Assembly (NCBI GenBank): GCA_903853805.1
Contig: CAINUN010000064.1
Coordinates: 1 to 48,253 of the forward strand
DNA length: 48,253 bases
Source of the DNA: an uncultured Bacteroidota bacterium
GTDB taxonomy: Bacteria; Bacteroidota; Bacteroidia; Chitinophagales; Chitinophagaceae
Direction of reading: 5' to 3'
In this document: positions 23,379 through 32,248 of the stretch, piece after piece
How positions within the stretch are numbered: position 1 is the stretch's first letter
Layout of the letters: every line of letters starts with the position of its first letter
The notes under the pieces: model-generated
Database searches by the model: none
Told to the model about the DNA's origin: nothing
What the model saw: the letters and a program-made list of their open reading frames with translations, nothing else
Translations under genes and position numbers: made by a program

Positions 23379-24368
23379 ATGGATTACAGAAAAATGGGCA
23401 AAACAGGGTTGCAGTTAAGTGTGCTTTCTTATGGCTCTTGGGTAACTTTTGCCAAACAAATTGACGATACTGTTTCTGAAAAACTAATGACCATTGCTTA
23501 TGATAACGGTATCAATTTTTTTGACAATGCTGAAGTTTATTCTCGTGGTGAATCTGAAAAAATGATGGGAAGAATTTTGAAAAAAACTGCATGGGACCGT
23601 TCTTCTTATGTTGTTTCTAGCAAAGTTTTTTTCGGTTGGCGCGGAGAAGCAAATAAACCCAATCAAACAGGTTTAAGTAGAAAGCACATATTAGAAGCTT
23701 GTCATGAAGCGCTTCAGCGTTTTCAGTTAGAATACCTCGATCTTTTCTTTTGTCATCGCCCCGATAAAGCAACACCTATTGAAGAAGTTGTACGCACGAT
23801 GAATATCCTAATTCAACAAGGTAAAATTTTATATTGGGGAACAAGTGAATGGTGTGGTGCTGAGATTATGGAAGCACATATGATTGCGCAACAATTAGGC
23901 TTAGAAGGACCAGCTATGGAACAACCACAATACAATCTTTTTGAGCGCTATAAAATGGAAGTGGACTATTTTACCATTTTCAAAAACATAGGAATGGGTA
24001 CTACTATTTGGAGCCCATTAGCCTCTGGATTACTTACCGGAAAATACAACAATGGCATTCCAGAAAACAGTAGGTTAGGTCTTGAAGGTTTTGAATGGTT
24101 GAAAGATAGAACATTAAGTGAACACAAAATTGAAAGCGTGAGAGCACTTGATGAAGTTGCCAAAGATTTAGGAACTACCACAGCAACACTTTCCATTGCA
24201 TGGTGTATCAAGAACCCTAATGTTACAACAGCAATTTTGGGCGCTACCAAAGAAAATCAACTCAAAGAAAATTTAAACGCACTTGATTTATTGCCGAAAC
24301 TAACTCAAGAAGTCATGGATAAAATTGATTTAGTGATGGGCACCAAACCCATTATGCCTTTGTACTAA
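23379..24368 (+). CDS. Aldo/keto reductase, Kv-beta/YghZ-like
   Basis: 329 residues from the ATG at 23379; a TTG two codons upstream is not needed. The catalytic tetrad is present: Asp and Tyr in FFDNAEVYSRGESEKMMG, Lys in YVVSSKVFFGW and His in LDLFFCHRPD. The YWGTSEW, TTIWSPLASGLLTGKYNNGI and AILGATKENQLKENL segments match NADPH-binding AKRs of the potassium-channel beta-subunit class (AKR6/14-like), which reduce aldehydes, methylglyoxal or similar carbonyls in the cytosol. No channel gene is nearby. Its TAA stop overlaps the convergent lipoprotein stop by the four bases CTAA. Confidence 0.9.
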   Translation: MDYRKMGKTGLQLSVLSYGSWVTFAKQIDDTVSEKLMTIAYDNGINFFDNAEVYSRGESEKMMGRILKKTAWDRSSYVVSSKVFFGWRGEANKPNQTGLSRKHILEACHEALQRFQLEYLDLFFCHRPDKATPIEEVVRTMNILIQQGKILYWGTSEWCGAEIMEAHMIAQQLGLEGPAMEQPQYNLFERYKMEVDYFTIFKNIGMGTTIWSPLASGLLTGKYNNGIPENSRLGLEGFEWLKDRTLSEHKIESVRALDEVAKDLGTTTATLSIAWCIKNPNVTTAILGATKENQLKENLNALDLLPKLTQEVMDKIDLVMGTKPIMPLY

Positions 24369-25186
24369 ATAGGTAAATCGATCCTCAATTGTCTATAAAA
24401 AGTTCTGCCATTGGCATCTTTTCCTTCTATCTTCCATATTACGCTTCGCACATCGGCAATAAATGGGGCATGACTTAAGATAGGATTATTGCCAATGGCT
24501 TGCCCCCATGCTTGAATGGTTTTTCGACTACAACGGCTTCTTTTGGCTTCGCGAAGCACAGTGTTTTTTATAGAAGCAGGGGTTGCGTTTTTCACTTCAA
24601 TTTGATTGGCATTGAGTCCTGTAATAGCGTAAATACCTTTACTACCAGCAATTTCTTTCCAATCACTAGTGGTGCCAAGGCTTTGCAAGCGAAGGTTGCC
24701 TAATTCATTAGATGCAAGCACATAGGAAATGGTTCTTTGAGATACTTTGATAATTGTAGCACCGGAGATGCGCAATTGATTGCCTTTTATTTTTCCTGAA
24801 ACAAGCTGGTAGCTGGCACCACCAGTGCGTTCCGGGTTTTGATTGGTGAAACTCTTTGTCTCAACATCTGGAATAAATACTTGAATGTCCTTAAAAGCTA
24901 TTTGCAAGCCTTTGCCGGTAGTTACTGGTTGTGACGTTTGTTGAGTTGTATTTATTGCCTTTTCCGTTTGTTTGGATTGTTGTAGCTCTTCTTCTTGCTG
25001 TTTTTTTTCCATTTCTTTCACCTTCACATCGGCCACAAAATCGCCCAAGTTGCGGTTGTCTTTTTCTGTTACAATTGTAGCAGTATCGCCTAGCACTATG
25101 GTCTGTGATGTGGCTTTATTTTCATCATTATCACAGGCTGTAAACAAAGCCAACATCGTTAAAAACGGAAAGAATTTCTTATTCAT
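24365..25186 (-). CDS. Lipoprotein of unknown function downstream of the E1 gene
   Basis: A 273-residue protein. MNKKFFPFLTMLALFTAC is a lipoprotein signal with the acylated Cys at 18. A short polar, Gln/Glu/Lys-rich helix (EKKQQEEELQQSKQTEK, about 57-75) follows, and then a C-terminal beta-rich domain from about 95 with no motif I recognise. The latter includes a dibasic/cysteine segment REAKRSRCSRKTIQAWGQA and a closing WKIEGKDANGRTFYRQLRID. It is 24 bp downstream of the E1 fusion gene on the same strand and may share its transcript, but a functional tie is not evident. It overlaps the aldo/keto reductase stop by 4 nt. Confidence 0.75.
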   Translation of the reverse strand: MNKKFFPFLTMLALFTACDNDENKATSQTIVLGDTATIVTEKDNRNLGDFVADVKVKEMEKKQQEEELQQSKQTEKAINTTQQTSQPVTTGKGLQIAFKDIQVFIPDVETKSFTNQNPERTGGASYQLVSGKIKGNQLRISGATIIKVSQRTISYVLASNELGNLRLQSLGTTSDWKEIAGSKGIYAITGLNANQIEVKNATPASIKNTVLREAKRSRCSRKTIQAWGQAIGNNPILSHAPFIADVRSVIWKIEGKDANGRTFYRQLRIDLPI

Positions 25187-25210
25187 TTTCGGTCGAAAAA
25201 CTTTGTGAAG

Positions 25211-27187
25211 TTAATAGTTCAATAATTGCTGTATGCTTTCCTGCAGTCTCGATTTTGCCATAAAATTTTGTTCGAGTTCAATTGCAAAAGGAACGGGCGT
25301 ATCAAGGCTCGCACAACGTAAAATAGGGGCATCAAGGTATTGGAAACAATTTTGTGCAATCCAAGCTGCCAATTCTCCGCCAATGCCACCTATCAATGTG
25401 TCTTCATGAAGCAACAATACTTTCCCTGTTTGTTTTACTGCCATTTCAATGGCTTCATAATCAAGTGGCAAAAGCGTTCTTAAATCAAGAATATGTAAGG
25501 AAACATTGGGATGTTGCTTTTGGTAATCTAAAGCCCAATGCACACCAGCACCATAGGAAATTATGGTGAGGTCATCTCCTTCTTTTACGAGTTTGGCTTT
25601 GCCAATTTCAATAGTATAATAATCATCAGGAACCAAGCCGCTCACACTTCTATAAAGTGCTTTATGTTCAAAGAAAAGGACAGGGTTGGGGTCTTCAACA
25701 GCAGCAATCAACAGTCCCTTTGCGTCCTCAGGAGTAGAAGGGTAAACCACCTTTAACCCAGGAGTATGCACAAACCAAGCTTCATTGCACTGCGAATGAA
25801 ATGGACCAGCACCAACGCCTCCGCCTGTTGGCATTCGAATGACAACATCAGCGTTTTGTCCCCAGCGATAATGAATCTTAGCAAGGTTATTGATGATTTG
25901 GTTGAAGCCAACAGTAGCAAAATCGGCAAACTGCATTTCCATCATGCTCTTAAAGCCTTTGATAGAAAGCCCCAAAGCTGTGCCTACAATTGCACTTTCG
26001 CAAAGAGGCGTATTGCGCACTCGTTCTTTACCAAAAAGTTGTACAAACCCTTCTGTTACTTTAAAAGCACCACCATATTCTGCAATGTCTTGTCCCATTA
26101 GCACAAAGTTTTCGTGGCGCTCCATGCTTTGGCGCAAACCATCGCTAATGGCTTGAATAAATTTCTTTTCGGTTTTATTTCCTGTAGGATATGCTATTTT
26201 AACAGAAGTTGGTGCATAAACATCTGCCACTTCTTCAGCTGTATTGGGAACTATTTTCTCATCTGCAAAACCTGCTGCAATGCCATTGTCAATGTCTTTT
26301 TGAATAGCGGAATGAATTGCATCTATTTTCTCTTGGGTCAAAATATTTTCTTGCAATAAAAAATCCTCATAGTTCTGAACAGGATCTTTTTTGCCCCATT
26401 CTTCAAAAAGCTCTTTAGGAACATATTTTACACCGCTTGCTTCTTCATGTCCGCGCATACGGAAAGTCATGCATTCAATAAGGATGGGTTTTTGATTTTG
26501 AATGCAATAATCTCTTGCTTCGCTGATGGTTTTATAAACCTCTAAAATATTGTTGCCATCAATGGTGAGTCCGCGCATGCCGTAGCCTAAAGCTCTGTCA
26601 GCAAGGTAACGACAAACAAATTGCTCATTAATTGGCGTACTTAACCCATAGCCATTATTTTCGATAATAAAAATTACAGGCAAGCCCCATACAGCTGCCA
26701 CGTTCAATGCTTCATGAAAATCACCTTCACTCGTTCCTCCATCGCCTGTATAAGCCAGCGACACTTTGTTTTCTTTTCGCAGTTTATGAGCTAAGGCAAT
26801 GCCATCTCCAATTGCTAACTGCGGACCAAGATGTGAAATCATGCCACAGATATGGTATTCGTTGGAGCCAAAATGAAAAGAACGTTCTCTTCCTTTAGAA
26901 AATCCATCTTTGCTACCTTGCCATTGTTTGAAAAGTTTTTCAAATGGCATATTACGTGCAGTAAATACACCAAGGTTACGGTGCATGGGCATTATATATT
27001 CATCCTCATCCAATGCTAAAGTGGAACCAACAGCAATAGCTTCTTGGCCAATCCCGCTAAACCATTTACTGATTTTACCTTGACGAAGCAGAATGAGCAT
27101 TTTCTCCTCAATCATCCGAGGACGTACGAGTTCGGTATATAGTTGAATAAGTTGGTCGTTGGTAAAACCAGTCTTATCGAAGTGCAT
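25211..27187 (-). CDS. Fused E1 alpha/beta subunits of a 2-oxoacid dehydrogenase complex
   Basis: 658 residues. The alpha half (1 to about 325) has the TPP motif GDGGTSEGDFHEAL near residue 146 ending in ENNGYGLSTP; the beta half (about 340-658) has LMGQDIAEYGGAFKVTEGF, FADFATVGFNQIINNLAKI and RMPTGGGVGAGPFHSQCNE. In most bacteria these are two genes; the fusion is common in Bacteroidota. It decarboxylates a branched-chain 2-oxoacid (or pyruvate) and passes the acyl group to the E2 lipoyl domain. E2 and E3 are not in the window. Branched-chain specificity is likely but not provable from sequence. The start at 27187 follows a perfect -7 box by 16 nt. Confidence 0.92.
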   Translation of the reverse strand: MHFDKTGFTNDQLIQLYTELVRPRMIEEKMLILLRQGKISKWFSGIGQEAIAVGSTLALDEDEYIMPMHRNLGVFTARNMPFEKLFKQWQGSKDGFSKGRERSFHFGSNEYHICGMISHLGPQLAIGDGIALAHKLRKENKVSLAYTGDGGTSEGDFHEALNVAAVWGLPVIFIIENNGYGLSTPINEQFVCRYLADRALGYGMRGLTIDGNNILEVYKTISEARDYCIQNQKPILIECMTFRMRGHEEASGVKYVPKELFEEWGKKDPVQNYEDFLLQENILTQEKIDAIHSAIQKDIDNGIAAGFADEKIVPNTAEEVADVYAPTSVKIAYPTGNKTEKKFIQAISDGLRQSMERHENFVLMGQDIAEYGGAFKVTEGFVQLFGKERVRNTPLCESAIVGTALGLSIKGFKSMMEMQFADFATVGFNQIINNLAKIHYRWGQNADVVIRMPTGGGVGAGPFHSQCNEAWFVHTPGLKVVYPSTPEDAKGLLIAAVEDPNPVLFFEHKALYRSVSGLVPDDYYTIEIGKAKLVKEGDDLTIISYGAGVHWALDYQKQHPNVSLHILDLRTLLPLDYEAIEMAVKQTGKVLLLHEDTLIGGIGGELAAWIAQNCFQYLDAPILRCASLDTPVPFAIELEQNFMAKSRLQESIQQLLNY

Positions 27188-27203
27188 ATTGAAAGTTTAG
27201 GGG

Positions 27204-27211
27204 CAAAAGTA
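27204..27211 (-). promoter_or_regulatory. -7 element TACTTTTG for the E1 gene
   Basis: Perfect TAnnTTTG on the minus strand, 16 nt before the ATG. A CCTG about 19 bp upstream is the closest -33 match. Confidence 0.55.
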
Positions 27212-27332
27212 GATTTTATTCTTTTTAGGACAGGCTTTATGCTATAACAAAAAAAATCTTTCTCGCCAATGACCATGCTCATTTTTTGTAAACGGTTTCT
27301 TGCATTGTTTTGGGCTATCAAAAAAAATACCC

Positions 27333-27749
27333 ATGAGAAAGAAAGAACCAGTGAGCCATATTATGTCAACCCACCTTCATACTGCAAAAGAAAACGACAC
27401 ACTTTTTGAAGCCGCCGCCATCATTCGTAAATTCAAAATCCGCCATTTACCTGTAGTAAAAGGAAAAGAAATCAAGGGGATCATTAGTAGTTCGGATATT
27501 AATCGTCTCACCTTCGGACGACTTTTTGAAGGAGAAGACGATGCTGATGAAGCAGTTTTTGAAATGTTGTCGTTGGAACAAGTAATGACAAAAAACATAC
27601 GCACAGTTACATCAGAAACAACTATTAAGGACGTTGCTGAAATATTTGCAAAAGAAGATTTTCACAGTTTACCAGTAGTAGACGGTGGCGTTCTGAAAGG
27701 CATTGTAACTACTACTGATGTGATTCGGTATATGTTAGAACAATATTGA
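27333..27749 (+). CDS. Two-CBS-domain protein
   Basis: 138 residues from the ATG at 27333 (MRKKEPVSHIMSTHLHTAKE); the upstream TTG at 27300 is rejected because it adds no conserved sequence. Two CBS motifs make up the protein: VSHIMSTHLHTAKENDTLFE ... HLPVVKGKEIKGIISSSDIN and VMTKNIRTVTSETTIKDVAE ... SLPVVDGGVLKGIVTTTDVI. Stand-alone CBS pairs bind adenosine nucleotides (AMP, ATP, SAM or similar) and act as energy sensors. No partner enzyme domain is fused. It is divergent from the E1 fusion gene, so co-regulation with 2-oxoacid oxidation is possible but unproven. Confidence 0.9.
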   Translation: MRKKEPVSHIMSTHLHTAKENDTLFEAAAIIRKFKIRHLPVVKGKEIKGIISSSDINRLTFGRLFEGEDDADEAVFEMLSLEQVMTKNIRTVTSETTIKDVAEIFAKEDFHSLPVVDGGVLKGIVTTTDVIRYMLEQY

Positions 27750-27755
27750 CATTCT

Positions 27756-27780
27756 AAATCAATTTTCAATGATTGATTTT
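27756..27780. terminator. AT-only hairpin after the CBS gene
   Basis: AAATCAAT, loop TTTCAATG, ATTGATTT, then T: a perfect 8-bp stem 6 bp after the stop. It lacks G/C strength, so terminator function is uncertain. Confidence 0.35.
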
Positions 27781-27856
27781 CCACACCTGTGTATTTCTTT
27801 CTTAAAAGGGTAATACGCAGGAAACTATTATTGCCGTTCCTAAAAGCAATGAGTAG

Positions 27857-28495
27857 ATGGTAGTTGAACAATTGATGCCCCACGTAGAAGCACTGATTTT
27901 TGCAAGCGAGCGCCCGATAACACAAATAGAAATCACTGAATTGGTGTCGCAAGCGGTGGAAGAAACCGTGGAAACCGACCGTATTTCTTCTTGTGTGGAT
28001 GCCATTCAGGAGAAATATGCTATGGATTTTTATCCTTTTGAATTGCGCGAAATCGGTGGTGGTTTTCAGTTTTTAACCAAGAAGGCTTACCACAAAACGG
28101 TGTTGCAACTCAATGGCGACAAGCATATCAAAAAGCTTTCATCGGCTGCTATGGAAACGCTTTCTATTATTGCTTACAAACAACCAATTACCAAGTCAGA
28201 AATTGAATACATCCGCGGCGTTAGTGCCGATTATTCTATTCAAAAATTGCTGGAAAAAGAATTGATTGTCATTGCCGGAAGAAATGAAGAGATGGTGGGT
28301 AAACCCTTGATTTACCATACTTCCAAAAACTTTATGGACTACCTCGGCATTAATGGTTCAGACGATTTGCCTAAATTAAAAGACATTACAAACCTCGAAG
28401 TGGTAATGCCTACAAACGGAAAAGATGCAGTTCCGGAAGCAGTTGGCACTCAATTATTGGTGACAGAAGACGGTAGCCTTTTGCACACGGCTTAA
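27857..28495 (+). CDS. scpB: Segregation and condensation protein B
   Basis: A 212-residue protein. It matches ScpB along two winged-helix domains: VEALIFASERPITQIEITEL at the start, ELREIGGGFQFLTKKAYHKT in the centre, and the signature KKLSSAAMETLSIIAYKQPI followed by TKSEIEYIRGVSADYSIQKL and GKPLIYHTSKNFMDYLGIN. ScpB dimers bind the kleisin ScpA in the bacterial SMC condensin complex that compacts and segregates chromosomes. Neither scpA nor smc is in the window. A glutamate/valine-rich tail of about 40 residues after the second domain is more variable. The start ATG is 108 bp after the CBS stop. Confidence 0.95.
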   Translation: MVVEQLMPHVEALIFASERPITQIEITELVSQAVEETVETDRISSCVDAIQEKYAMDFYPFELREIGGGFQFLTKKAYHKTVLQLNGDKHIKKLSSAAMETLSIIAYKQPITKSEIEYIRGVSADYSIQKLLEKELIVIAGRNEEMVGKPLIYHTSKNFMDYLGINGSDDLPKLKDITNLEVVMPTNGKDAVPEAVGTQLLVTEDGSLLHTA

Positions 28496-28519
28496 TAACC
28501 TTTCTATAAAAAATTTGAT

Positions 28520-28549
28520 TTTGCAAAGCATTTCATACGCCTAACTTTA
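28520..28549 (+). promoter_or_regulatory. Promoter for the M28 peptidase gene
   Basis: TTTG (28520-28523), 18-bp spacer, TAACTTTA (28542-28549, one mismatch). It ends 7 nt before the ATG at 28557, so the leader would be very short. Confidence 0.5.
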
Positions 28550-28556
28550 CAGGGTT

Positions 28557-30191
28557 ATGAAGCATTGCTACTCTCTCCTTGCCGTTACTTTTTGTTTGTT
28601 TGTTAATGGCGAAGCTTTTGCCAAGAAGTCTAAAATCGTCAAGCACATCAAGCAAGATATAGAATACCTCGCAAGCGATTCGCTTGAAGGCAGACGAGCA
28701 GCAACCGAAGGCGAGCAAAAAGCAGCAGCTTATATTGAATTGCAATACAAAAGCAAACAAATTCCTCCTTACCGAGGTAGCTATCAGCATCCTTTCCAAT
28801 TTACTTATGGAAGAGAAATTGCTCCTGCTACCAAAATGGTGATTGGTAATGAAACCATGAAGTTGAAGGAAGATGCATTCCCGATGTCGTTTAGCGGCAA
28901 TACCAAATCCACTTTAAAAAGCAATATCCTGCCCGATGTCCTGGAAGCCGGCGATATTTGGCTGATTGCTTTATACACAGAAAAAGACGACGCTAATGAT
29001 GCGCATTTCGACTATGAAAAATCCATGAGCGACCGTGCTAAGGAAGCCCAAAAGCAAGGTGCTTCCGCAGTAATTTTTTACGACAACATTGGTAGTAAAT
29101 ACGCACCTAGCTTTAACAAGCATACTGAAATGGATATGCTCGATTTTACAGTTGCTTTCATCAGTCATGATGTTTATCAAAAGCACATTTTCAATAAAAA
29201 AGAAGGCGTGCCTATTGAGCTAAATATCGCTATTCGCAAGAGTGAATTTACAGGAACAAATGTGGCTGCCTATATCGACAATAAAGCAAAATATACTGCC
29301 GTAATCGGGGCGCATTTCGACCACCTTGGTTATGGCGAACCGGGCAGTAGCCTTTATGCAGGCAAAGACAAGCAGGTACACAATGGTGCAGACGATAATG
29401 CTAGTGGTACTGCGGGTTTATTGCAAATGGCAAAGTGGGTGAAGAAAGATAAGCTCAAAAACTATAACTATCTCTTCGTGAATTTCTCGGCAGAAGAATT
29501 GGGTTTGCTTGGTTCTAAGGCTTTTGTGAAGGACATGAAATTGGATAGCAACACCATTGCATACATGATTAATATGGACATGATTGGTCGCTTGAATGAT
29601 AGCACCCATGCACTCACTATTGGTGGTGTGGGCACTTCTCCTCGTTGGGGTGAATTTGTAAAGGCTGCTAAAAAAGATTTTAAAGTGGCGCTCGATAGCA
29701 GTGGCATCGGGCCATCGGACCATACTTCTTTTTACCAAGTGGGTATTCCTGTTTTGTTTTTGTTCACCGGGCTTCATACCGACTATCATAAGCCTAGTGA
29801 TGATGCCGATAAAATCAACTACAAAGGCGAAGTGATGGTATTGAAATATGGTTATTCCATCGTGAAGGCATTGGATAAAAAGCATGAAAAAATTCCGTTC
29901 ACTACTACCAAACAAAGCACCGTAGGTAAGGTTCGTTTTAAAGTGACGCTCGGCATCATGCCCGATTATTCGTTTTCAGATGGTGGTGTGCGTGTAGATG
30001 GCGTGAGCGACGACCGTCCCGCACAAAAAGCAGGCATCAAAGCCGGTGATGTCATCATTCAGTTGGGCGACATCAAAGTATCTGGAATGCAGAGCTACAT
30101 GGAAGCTTTGAGCAAATTCAAATCGGGACAAACCGTGAAGGTTACCGTATTACGCAATGGCAAACCGGTTGAAATGCAGCTCACTTTCTAA
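28557..30191 (+). CDS. Exported M28-family zinc aminopeptidase with PDZ domain
   Basis: 544 residues with signal peptide MKHCYSLLAVTFCLFVNGEA. A PA-like insert (about 100-220) precedes the peptidase core with all five expected two-zinc ligands: His in GAHFDHLG (~251), Asp in NGADDNASGT (~278), Glu in FSAEELGLLG (~312; the preceding Glu is the base), Asp in NMDMIGRLN (~340) and His in TGLHTDYHKPSDD (~406). A C-terminal PDZ domain (about 465-544; GVRVDGVSDDRPAQKAGIKA followed by GDVII) probably recognises substrate or partner tails. It should trim peptides in the periplasm or at the surface. The holin-family gene follows 9 bp later, probably in the same transcript. Confidence 0.93.
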   Translation: MKHCYSLLAVTFCLFVNGEAFAKKSKIVKHIKQDIEYLASDSLEGRRAATEGEQKAAAYIELQYKSKQIPPYRGSYQHPFQFTYGREIAPATKMVIGNETMKLKEDAFPMSFSGNTKSTLKSNILPDVLEAGDIWLIALYTEKDDANDAHFDYEKSMSDRAKEAQKQGASAVIFYDNIGSKYAPSFNKHTEMDMLDFTVAFISHDVYQKHIFNKKEGVPIELNIAIRKSEFTGTNVAAYIDNKAKYTAVIGAHFDHLGYGEPGSSLYAGKDKQVHNGADDNASGTAGLLQMAKWVKKDKLKNYNYLFVNFSAEELGLLGSKAFVKDMKLDSNTIAYMINMDMIGRLNDSTHALTIGGVGTSPRWGEFVKAAKKDFKVALDSSGIGPSDHTSFYQVGIPVLFLFTGLHTDYHKPSDDADKINYKGEVMVLKYGYSIVKALDKKHEKIPFTTTKQSTVGKVRFKVTLGIMPDYSFSDGGVRVDGVSDDRPAQKAGIKAGDVIIQLGDIKVSGMQSYMEALSKFKSGQTVKVTVLRNGKPVEMQLTF

Positions 30192-30200
30192 AGCACAAAT

Positions 30201-30542
30201 ATGAATTGGCTCACTAAACTCATTGTCAATGCACTTGCAGTATTTGCCGCAGCTTATTTGTTGCCAGGTGTCTATCTCGCAGGCTTCACGACAGCTATTG
30301 TAGTAGCCATTGTCATGGCTTTGCTCAACTTATTTCTAAAACCCATTTTAGTTTTATTAACCATACCACTCACCATTTTTACGTTGGGCTTATTTCTTTT
30401 GGTTATCAATGCCATCATCGTTATTGTGTGCAGTAATTTGGTGCATGGGTTTAGAGTAGATGGTTTGTTAACTGCCTTTCTATTCAGCGTAGTGGTATCA
30501 GTGATTGGGTCATTAATGGAAGGACCGAAGAAGGAGAAATGA
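30201..30542 (+). CDS. Phage_holin_4_2 family membrane protein
   Basis: 113 residues with four hydrophobic helices separated by short turns: LIVNALAVFAAAYLLPGVYL, FTTAIVVAIVMALLNLFLKP, LLTIPLTIFTLGLFLLVINA and LLTAFLFSVVVSVIGSLMEG. The NLFLKPILVLLTIPLTIFTL motif defines the family (PF04020), which despite the name is a widespread chromosomal membrane protein of unknown function and not evidence of a phage. It starts 9 bp after the M28 peptidase stop, so the two are likely co-transcribed. It is convergent with the next gene at 11 bp. Confidence 0.88.
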   Translation: MNWLTKLIVNALAVFAAAYLLPGVYLAGFTTAIVVAIVMALLNLFLKPILVLLTIPLTIFTLGLFLLVINAIIVIVCSNLVHGFRVDGLLTAFLFSVVVSVIGSLMEGPKKEK

Positions 30543-30553
30543 TAGCAACCCTT

Positions 30554-32221
30554 TTACCACTGATCAAATAAGACAGTTTTGTTCACTTCTTTCCACCTAT
30601 CTCCTTTTTGGAACATAAGCACTGCATTTTGGTACTTGCGCTTTAGCGTAAACGTATACTCATGTCCTGAATTGGAAAGGTTGAGTTTGTAGAATTCATT
30701 TTCATCTACAAGTCCGCTACTACCACCCCACCACCACCAACTTCCCCATTGATTAAGTGTTACAGTTAACATGCTGTCGTTTAACATCCTTACATGTGCA
30801 CCATCATAAGGACTTGTCATATTGTAGGATAATACATCGAGGATAATTCCCTTTGGTATTAGTGGATTTAGTGTTGTAAGATTTGTCTTGAAAAAATCAA
30901 CACGTGCAGGCAGCATGCCAATTCCTTCAAAATTGTTCGGTTGATTTAATAAAATAACAAGCGGTTTTTCTTGCCAACAATAACCTTGAATAAGTTGATT
31001 AAACACTTTTCCTGATTGTTTAGCTTTAAGTGTAATAGTTAAGGTTCCCAAAATGCATATTGCTACATAACCAACCATGAGGCTATTTCTCAGTCTTTGT
31101 TTTTTGAAGGCAAAGAAAATAAAGCTCATCAAACAAAAAACAAACACAGAGGGTAGATAATAATAACGGTCATTGCGCATGAATTGCAAATCATTGAACC
31201 AAAAAGGGATGATTAATGAAAAACTCAACAACGAAAGGAGCAAGAATAATGTGAATATCCGTATAATCTTTTCAGGTCTCTTCCAAATGGCAAAAACCAT
31301 GAATGATAGCAACAAAATAGTAACTACTTTAACAGTTATTGTGCTTTCTAATTGTTGATAACAATAGCTTCTCCATTCATATCGCCAAAAATATTCCATG
31401 CTAAGAATATGGAAGAAAAATTTAGAGATTTGAGTGACGATATGTTGAAAAGAAAAGGCTTCCGTAAGGTCTATTTTGTAATGCCCTATCCATCGGTGAT
31501 AAACAAAATGAAGTAAGATTAAATGAAGTATCCATAGGAAAACCATGGGTAGGAAAACCTTAAACAGTATTTGTTTGAAAACGGAATTGTCAATGATTTT
31601 CGAAAAGAAAAAACAACTACTAATGAGTAAAACAAATGCAGGAGTGAGGTAAAATATCTCCAAAGAAAATGTAGAAACAAAATATAACCCTAGTATATAG
31701 CCAATGAATTTGTTTTGTTGGGTGTCAAAAAAAGAAATAGTCCAATGAAGGATAAGTAAGATCATCATCAACCCCGTTAAGTAATGCAGCGATGCTTTCC
31801 ATACTAAAACTTCAGCTTGCAAAGGGCTTATAAGAAAGAGTATTGCTGCCAATATACTTACCTCAAAGTGTTGTCTGTAGTCTGCTTTTTCCAACAACCT
31901 TGATATTACTCGCGTCACCAAATTTGCATTCACAGCATGTAGAAAAGTGAACATCAAAAACCAAGGCAACGGATGGTTGCCAAACAATTTGAAAATCATC
32001 CAAAGCAAAACCTGTGTTGTTTGATACAAGCTTTGATTCTCTATGCCAACTCGATTGATGTAGTCAGTAAAACTTTGGTTTTTGAAAAAACAAAAGGACT
32101 CGACAATGTCTAATACAAAACCAGTATTGTAGGCTGGCAAATAGAGCAACATTACTATCAACCAAAATAATAGCAATCGGCTCAAATCATTTGAGATGTA
32201 TTTAGAAAATAATCGGTTCAC
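30554..32221 (-). CDS. Polytopic membrane protein, GT-C glycosyltransferase-like
   Basis: A 555-residue protein that starts with GTG at 32221. About 11 hydrophobic helices fill residues 15-410, and a soluble C-terminal domain of about 130 residues (VILLNQPNNFEGIGMLPARV onward) follows. Helix layout, the acidic residue in the first loop (FVLDIVESFCFF) and a C-terminal extracytoplasmic domain resemble GT-C fold glycosyltransferases that use polyprenyl-linked sugars. No specific signature is visible, so an O-antigen polymerase-like role is an alternative. It lies 27 bp upstream of the next minus-strand stretch and beside a GT4 gene and a flippase, which favours an envelope-glycan role. Confidence 0.6.
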   Translation of the reverse strand: MNRLFSKYISNDLSRLLLFWLIVMLLYLPAYNTGFVLDIVESFCFFKNQSFTDYINRVGIENQSLYQTTQVLLWMIFKLFGNHPLPWFLMFTFLHAVNANLVTRVISRLLEKADYRQHFEVSILAAILFLISPLQAEVLVWKASLHYLTGLMMILLILHWTISFFDTQQNKFIGYILGLYFVSTFSLEIFYLTPAFVLLISSCFFFSKIIDNSVFKQILFKVFLPMVFLWILHLILLHFVYHRWIGHYKIDLTEAFSFQHIVTQISKFFFHILSMEYFWRYEWRSYCYQQLESTITVKVVTILLLSFMVFAIWKRPEKIIRIFTLFLLLSLLSFSLIIPFWFNDLQFMRNDRYYYLPSVFVFCLMSFIFFAFKKQRLRNSLMVGYVAICILGTLTITLKAKQSGKVFNQLIQGYCWQEKPLVILLNQPNNFEGIGMLPARVDFFKTNLTTLNPLIPKGIILDVLSYNMTSPYDGAHVRMLNDSMLTVTLNQWGSWWWWGGSSGLVDENEFYKLNLSNSGHEYTFTLKRKYQNAVLMFQKGDRWKEVNKTVLFDQW

Positions 32222-32227
32222 TTAGAA

Positions 32228-32235
32228 CGAAGATA
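32228..32235 (-). promoter_or_regulatory. Possible -7 element TATCTTCG for the GT-C-like gene
   Basis: On the minus strand, TATCTTCG stands 6 nt before the GTG start, in the same TATCTTCGTTC context seen before polA. Confidence 0.3.
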
Positions 32236-32248
32236 AATGCTATGCTGA

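Noticed and set aside
30201-30542. Phage lysis module
   Set aside because: The holin-named family is a chromosomal membrane protein family. No endolysin, integrase or structural gene is nearby.
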